25,348 nt of DNA, taken from positions 1-25,348 of the forward strand of contig NZ_JAQIVI010000646.1 in assembly GCF_028618695.1 (NCBI RefSeq). Direction: 5' to 3'. The notes beneath the pieces were generated by a model that was not told the DNA's origin, did no database searches, and saw only the letters and a list, made by a program, of their open reading frames with translations. The DNA is from Natrinema soli (GTDB taxonomy: Archaea; Halobacteriota; Halobacteria; Halobacteriales; Natrialbaceae). Each line of letters begins with the position of its first letter. The stretch's first letter is position 1. Position numbers and translations under genes: made by a program. This document shows, piece after piece, positions 21,975 to 25,348 of this stretch.

Positions 21975-23843
21975 CTATGCTCGCTTCTGAATCTCCTCGC
22001 GCAGGAGTTCGCTCACGAGATCGCCGTCGGCTTTCCCCCGTAGCGCACCCATGCACTCGCCCATGAGCCCCGAAAAGGCCTGCATTCCCTCCGCCTCGAC
22101 CTGGTCCTCGTTTCGTTCGACGACCTCGACGACGGCCTCCCGGACTTCCCCCTCGCCCGCAGAACCGAGTCCGGCAACCTCGGCGGCCTCCTCGGCCGAT
22201 CGATCCGGTTCCTCCGCGAGCGCCGTCAGCAGATCCGGAACGCCCTCCCGCGCGAGGTCACCGCCCTCGGCCATCGCGAAGACCGCCTCGAGGTGCTCTC
22301 GAGCCAGTTTCTCGACTGGCACGTCGTCGCGCCGGAGTTCGGTCAGCGTCGACTCGAGGGTCGCCGCCGCCAGCGTCGGATCGATTCCATCCGCGACGAC
22401 GTCCTCGAACAGCGGCATGTGCTCGCCGTAGGCGGCCTGTTCGGCCAGACCCTCGCCGAGCCCGTACTCGTCCTGGTAGCGCTCGACCTTTGCGGTCAGC
22501 AACTCGGGTTCCGGAACCTCGCTCGGGTCCGGTTCGACGGGCGGCACGTCCGTCTCGGGGTACATCCGCGCGGCCCCCGGAAGCGGCCGCAGGTATCTGG
22601 TCGTCCCGTCGTCGTTCGCACCGCGCGTCTCCTCGGGAACGCCCTCGAGCGCGGTTTCCGCCCGCTCCGCGACGGCGTCGATCGCCGACTCCGCGATCTC
22701 GGTGTCGGCGGCGACGATTGCGACGGCGTCTTCGGACCCCGCACCAACGGCGTCCCGAAGCGCAGCGACCTCGTCTTCCGTGACCCCGTAGGCAGGCAGT
22801 TCGTCGGTGTGGAAGATTCCGCCCGCGCCGTGGCGCTTCGCGTGATCCGAGAACTCGGTTCCGAGCCGGCGGTCGGGGGCGATCTCGCGGCCCACGATGC
22901 CGTCGAAGCCGTAGAGCGGTACCGCCATCACGGATCCACCGCTGTTCAGTGCACCGCCGATGACGCCGCTCTCGGTGCCCTCGAAGACCTCGGTCACGTC
23001 CCGAACGTCGCCGACCGACGCCTCGAACTCCGAAAGTTCGTCCCGAATCGCGACGAGTTCGGCCTGTCGAGCGACCTCGTTGCGCACGATGTCGTCGATG
23101 TCGTCGAGGCTCTGGACGCCCTTGATCTCGACGCGAGCGCCCTCTTCGATCGAGACGTTGACGTCCTGGCGGATCGTTCCCAGTCCGCGCTTGACCTTCC
23201 CGGTCGAACGCAGCAACATCCCGATCCGTTCGGCCGCCTCGAGGGCCTGTTCGGGGCTCGAAATGTCCGGGCTCGTCCCGATCTCGACCAGCGGAATTCC
23301 GAGCCGGTCGAGGCTGTAGCGCACCCCGTCCTCGGTCTCTTCGACGCGCTGTGCGCTCTCCTCCTCGAGCAACATGTCCTCAATCCCGACCGCGCCGTCG
23401 CTCGTTTCGATCTCGCCGTCGGTGGCGATCAGCGACGAGCGCTGAAAGCCCGACGTGTTCGAGCCGTCGACGACGATCTTGCGCATGACGTGGGCCTGAT
23501 CGACGGGACTCATGTCCATCAGCTGAGCGACCTCGAGCGTCGTCTCGAGGGCTTCCGCGTCGAGTTCGTGGGGCGGCTCGTCGTCCTCCTCGACGAGACA
23601 GGTCGAGTCGTAGGCGAGATATTCGAACTCGCGCTCGACCTTGCTCTCCTCGACGGCGGCGTCGTCGAGTTCGCCCAGTTCGCTTCGGGTGGGATGGAGG
23701 TAGCGCGTGAACCGTCGCGTCGACGCCTCGGGTTCGCGGAGGGTAGTCGGACACTGACAGAACAGCTTCGTCGCCGTATCGAGTTGCTGGTGGATCTCCA
23801 GCCCGGCGACGAGTCCGAGGGACTCGTAATCGTACTCGGTCAT
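21975..23843 (-). CDS. gatE: Glutamyl-tRNA(Gln) amidotransferase subunit E
   Basis: This 622-residue protein is the tRNA-binding, kinase-type subunit of the archaeal GatDE complex. It phosphorylates Glu on misacylated tRNA(Gln), after which ammonia from GatD makes Gln-tRNA(Gln). The GatB/E catalytic cradle begins GLVAGLEIHQQLDTATKLFC at about residues 10-30 and includes RKIVVDGSNTSGFQRSS and SIEEGARVEIKGVQSLDDI. An archaea-specific AspRS-like insertion spans about residues 288-420 (GALNSGGSVMAVPLYGFDGI; FHTDELPAYGVTEDEV). The tail with the YqeY-type helices ends GLMGECMGALRGKADGDLVS. The start is the ATG at 23843 (MTEYDYESLG); the open frame upstream has no domain content. gatD is not in this window. 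Confidence 0.96.
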   Translation of the reverse strand: MTEYDYESLGLVAGLEIHQQLDTATKLFCQCPTTLREPEASTRRFTRYLHPTRSELGELDDAAVEESKVEREFEYLAYDSTCLVEEDDEPPHELDAEALETTLEVAQLMDMSPVDQAHVMRKIVVDGSNTSGFQRSSLIATDGEIETSDGAVGIEDMLLEEESAQRVEETEDGVRYSLDRLGIPLVEIGTSPDISSPEQALEAAERIGMLLRSTGKVKRGLGTIRQDVNVSIEEGARVEIKGVQSLDDIDDIVRNEVARQAELVAIRDELSEFEASVGDVRDVTEVFEGTESGVIGGALNSGGSVMAVPLYGFDGIVGREIAPDRRLGTEFSDHAKRHGAGGIFHTDELPAYGVTEDEVAALRDAVGAGSEDAVAIVAADTEIAESAIDAVAERAETALEGVPEETRGANDDGTTRYLRPLPGAARMYPETDVPPVEPDPSEVPEPELLTAKVERYQDEYGLGEGLAEQAAYGEHMPLFEDVVADGIDPTLAAATLESTLTELRRDDVPVEKLAREHLEAVFAMAEGGDLAREGVPDLLTALAEEPDRSAEEAAEVAGLGSAGEGEVREAVVEVVERNEDQVEAEGMQAFSGLMGECMGALRGKADGDLVSELLREEIQKRA

Positions 23844-24091
23844 TGGCGGCCACTCGGAGGCGGAGGGGTAAAAAACCGTCCAGTTGCGGCCGGATTGTCG
23901 ACGCTCCGCGTTCTCTCGGACTCGATTTGAGGGCCGTGTACGAACGCCCTCCGAACGGAGTTCGGAGCCGACTGGAAAGCACCGAGCTGTGCGAATCTCT
24001 TCACTGGTCACCCGCTCTACCGCCGATCCTGCGTCTCGAACCCGTATTAAGCAAGCACAACGTCCACCCGACGTGACCATCACGTTCGAGT

Positions 24092-24238
24092 ATGGTCCGA
24101 CTCTCGACGATCGTCATCGTCCTCGCGATCGTTCTCGCAATCGGTCTCGTTCCGATTCCCGTCGTCCCCGGAATTGGGATTCTCGTCGGTGTCTCTGGCA
24201 TCGTTCTCGGAATTATCCTCTGGTTCCTCGGGTGGTAG
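24092..24238 (+). CDS. Small hydrophobic protein, 48 residues
   Basis: The reading frame from the ATG at 24092 to TAG at 24236 encodes a nearly entirely hydrophobic peptide. It starts MVRLSTIVIVLAIVLAIGLV, has a PIPVVPGIG turn, and ends GIVLGIILWFLGW. This forms two membrane-spanning helices joined by a proline-glycine hairpin, or one re-entrant pair. Similar tiny proteins are common in haloarchaea but I cannot name a family. The coding signal is the strict hydrophobic pattern, good third-position C use, and a TATA-like GTATTAAG about 45 bases upstream. It lies between gatE (divergent) and a strong hairpin. Confidence 0.6.
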   Translation: MVRLSTIVIVLAIVLAIGLVPIPVVPGIGILVGVSGIVLGIILWFLGW

Positions 24239-24262
24239 TCTCAGACGGTCCGCGATCACCGT

Positions 24263-24304
24263 GTTCCAGCGCAGCCACGACCCGCCATGCGGGTGCGCTG
24301 GAAC
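24263..24304. terminator. Strong hairpin between convergent genes
   Basis: GTTCCAGCGCA and TGCGCTGGAAC pair perfectly over 11 bp. Inside, after a 7-base bulge on one side, CCCGC and GCGGG form a second 5-bp stem with a 3-base loop. It lies 24 bases after the small hydrophobic gene and 41 bases beyond the btuD stop, so it could act on both strands. No T-run follows. Confidence 0.45.
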
Positions 24305-24345
24305 TGACTGACAGGCGTCCGTCTCAGTCAGTACAGAAATCCGTC

Positions 24346-25348
24346 TCAGTCGCTCGAGGATTCGGCCGACACGCCCGAACTCGAGTCGCCGTCCGACGAC
24401 GTCGATCCGGCGTCCGAGGATTCCGCGTCCGTAGTCGAGTGTGACGCGTCGGAGCAGTTCTCGAGCGCGTCCGCAATCCCCTCGAGTATCCGCTCCGCTG
24501 GCACCTCGAGAGCGGATTCCGGTTGGTGTTCGTACGCGATCTCGGTTCCCCGTTCTCGCGGCGCACCGGCGTCGCTTCCCGGAGCTTCGACACCCTCTCG
24601 TCCTCCTCGCGTTGCGATCACGATCGAATCAGCGACCGTATCCGCGACCTCGAGAAGCCGCCGCGTTCCCCCGCCGGACGACTCGAGCACGCCCTCGGCG
24701 ACGACGGTCACGTCGGCCTCCCGAACGAGGCTCTCGAACGTCGTCAGATGGGTCGGTGAGAGCGATTCGAACGGCGGAATTTCGACGCAATCGACCCCGA
24801 GCGACCGAGCGGCTTCGGCCGCGATATCCCCGTCGGTGACCGGACCGAGACTGACCTCGAGGGCGGGGGTTTCGGCCTTGATACTCCTGTCTCGCGCGTT
24901 CTCGAGTCGAGCGAGCACGCGCGCAGCGATCGCCCCGGTTCCGAGGACGTGGATTCGAACGGTGTCGCGATCGATACCGGTCCACGCGCCGTCCGGACCG
25001 GAACGCGGGAACGCCGTCACCGTTTCCGACCCCGTGAGCGGATGGGTGGTGACCGTCGCGGTCGCGTCGAAGACGTCGCCGAGTGAGTCTCCCGTGAGCA
25101 CGTCAGACGGCGGACCGTTCCGATAGACGCCGCCGTCGGCGAGCATCACGAGCCGGTCGCAGTACCGCGCGGCCAGATCGAGGTCGTGAATCGCCGCACA
25201 GACGGTCCGACCCTCGTCGACCAGTTCGCGGACCAGCTCGAGCGTCTCGATTTGGTGATTGACGTCGAGGCTCCCCGTCGGTTCGTCGAGCAGCATGACC
25301 GGCGTCTCCTGGGCGATCGCCCGCGCCAGCACGACCCGCTGGCGCTGG
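24346..25348 (-). CDS. btuD: Cobalamin-type ABC transporter ATPase BtuD with long C-terminal extension, partial
   Basis: The frame is open to the window end, so the N-terminus, including Walker A, is missing. The visible part begins at the end of the signature region (QRQRVVLARAIAQ), followed by Walker B VMLLDEPTGSLD and the H-loop AAIHDLDLAARYCDRLVML. This matches the FecCD/BtuCD type that imports vitamin B12 or siderophore-like compounds. Usual ATPases end about 70 residues later. Here roughly 200 more follow, including a Rossmann-like IHVLGTGAIAARVLARLENA and a strand-rich region up to SIVIATRGG, then a low-complexity serine/aspartate tail. Such an extension is known to me from haloarchaeal BtuD, but its job is unknown. 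The family is clear; the cobalamin substrate rests on memory of haloarchaeal homologues. Confidence 0.85.
   Translation of the reverse strand, partial: QRQRVVLARAIAQETPVMLLDEPTGSLDVNHQIETLELVRELVDEGRTVCAAIHDLDLAARYCDRLVMLADGGVYRNGPPSDVLTGDSLGDVFDATATVTTHPLTGSETVTAFPRSGPDGAWTGIDRDTVRIHVLGTGAIAARVLARLENARDRSIKAETPALEVSLGPVTDGDIAAEAARSLGVDCVEIPPFESLSPTHLTTFESLVREADVTVVAEGVLESSGGGTRRLLEVADTVADSIVIATRGGREGVEAPGSDAGAPRERGTEIAYEHQPESALEVPAERILEGIADALENCSDASHSTTDAESSDAGSTSSDGDSSSGVSAESSSD

Noticed and set aside
22293..23930. A 545-codon open frame on the plus strand opposite gatE
   Set aside because: It is the mirror of a clear gatE gene; its translation is low-complexity and R/V/D-rich with no domain, a common effect of high third-position GC.

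Overview
The window looks like chromosomal DNA from a halophilic archaeon (class Halobacteria; the gene content fits Natrialbaceae such as Natrinema or Haloterrigena, but the genus is an inference). The coding DNA is GC-rich with strong third-position G/C, the predicted proteins are very acidic, several genes look leaderless with a TATA-like box about 27-30 bases before the start codon, and many families are archaeal or haloarchaeal: TrmB, HalOD1, Orc1/Cdc6, GatE, MptE and Tat-exported lipoproteins.

Layout. 1-3801: end of a class V aminotransferase, two small haloarchaeal proteins (DUF7116-like and DUF5816-like), two convergent UspA genes and an MscS channel. 3941-12964: a sugar block. It holds a TrmB sugar-sensing regulator; a solute-binding lipoprotein, two permeases and a MalK-type ATPase packed as one operon (overlaps or gaps of a few bases); then a Gfo/Idh/MocA oxidoreductase, a small Hsp20-like protein and a TIM-barrel sugar isomerase/epimerase. 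12977-14582: short haloarchaeal genes (HalOD1, a four-helix membrane protein, a zinc ribbon) and a 155-bp MITE-like element with inverted ends. 14624-16855: two folate/pterin genes on the minus strand (folP then mptE) separated by a 330-bp spacer with two abutting hairpins. 16941-19858: orc1/cdc6, a ~0.9-kb gene-free replication origin, and a TrmJ-type RNA methyltransferase. 19947-25348: a Tat lipoprotein, an HTH/zinc-ribbon protein, gatE, a 48-residue hydrophobic protein and the end of btuD.

How the genes work together. The sugar block reads as one unit: TrmB senses a sugar, the ABC transporter imports it, and the dehydrogenase and isomerase probably process it; the substrate cannot be read from sequence. 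The orc1-origin-methyltransferase arrangement is what I recall for the main haloarchaeal origin oriC1. The spacer has origin-recognition-box-like repeats in inverted orientation on both sides of an A/T-richer core, including a 22-bp pair that is identical in inverted orientation.

Most notable unexplained signals: (1) seven CTAG tetramers in 34 bp, including a 24-bp perfect palindrome, inside the origin spacer, although I find only three other CTAGs in the whole 25 kb; (2) the two directly abutting hairpins between folP and mptE, a candidate structured RNA; (3) a long unassigned C-terminal extension on the dihydropteroate synthase homologue.
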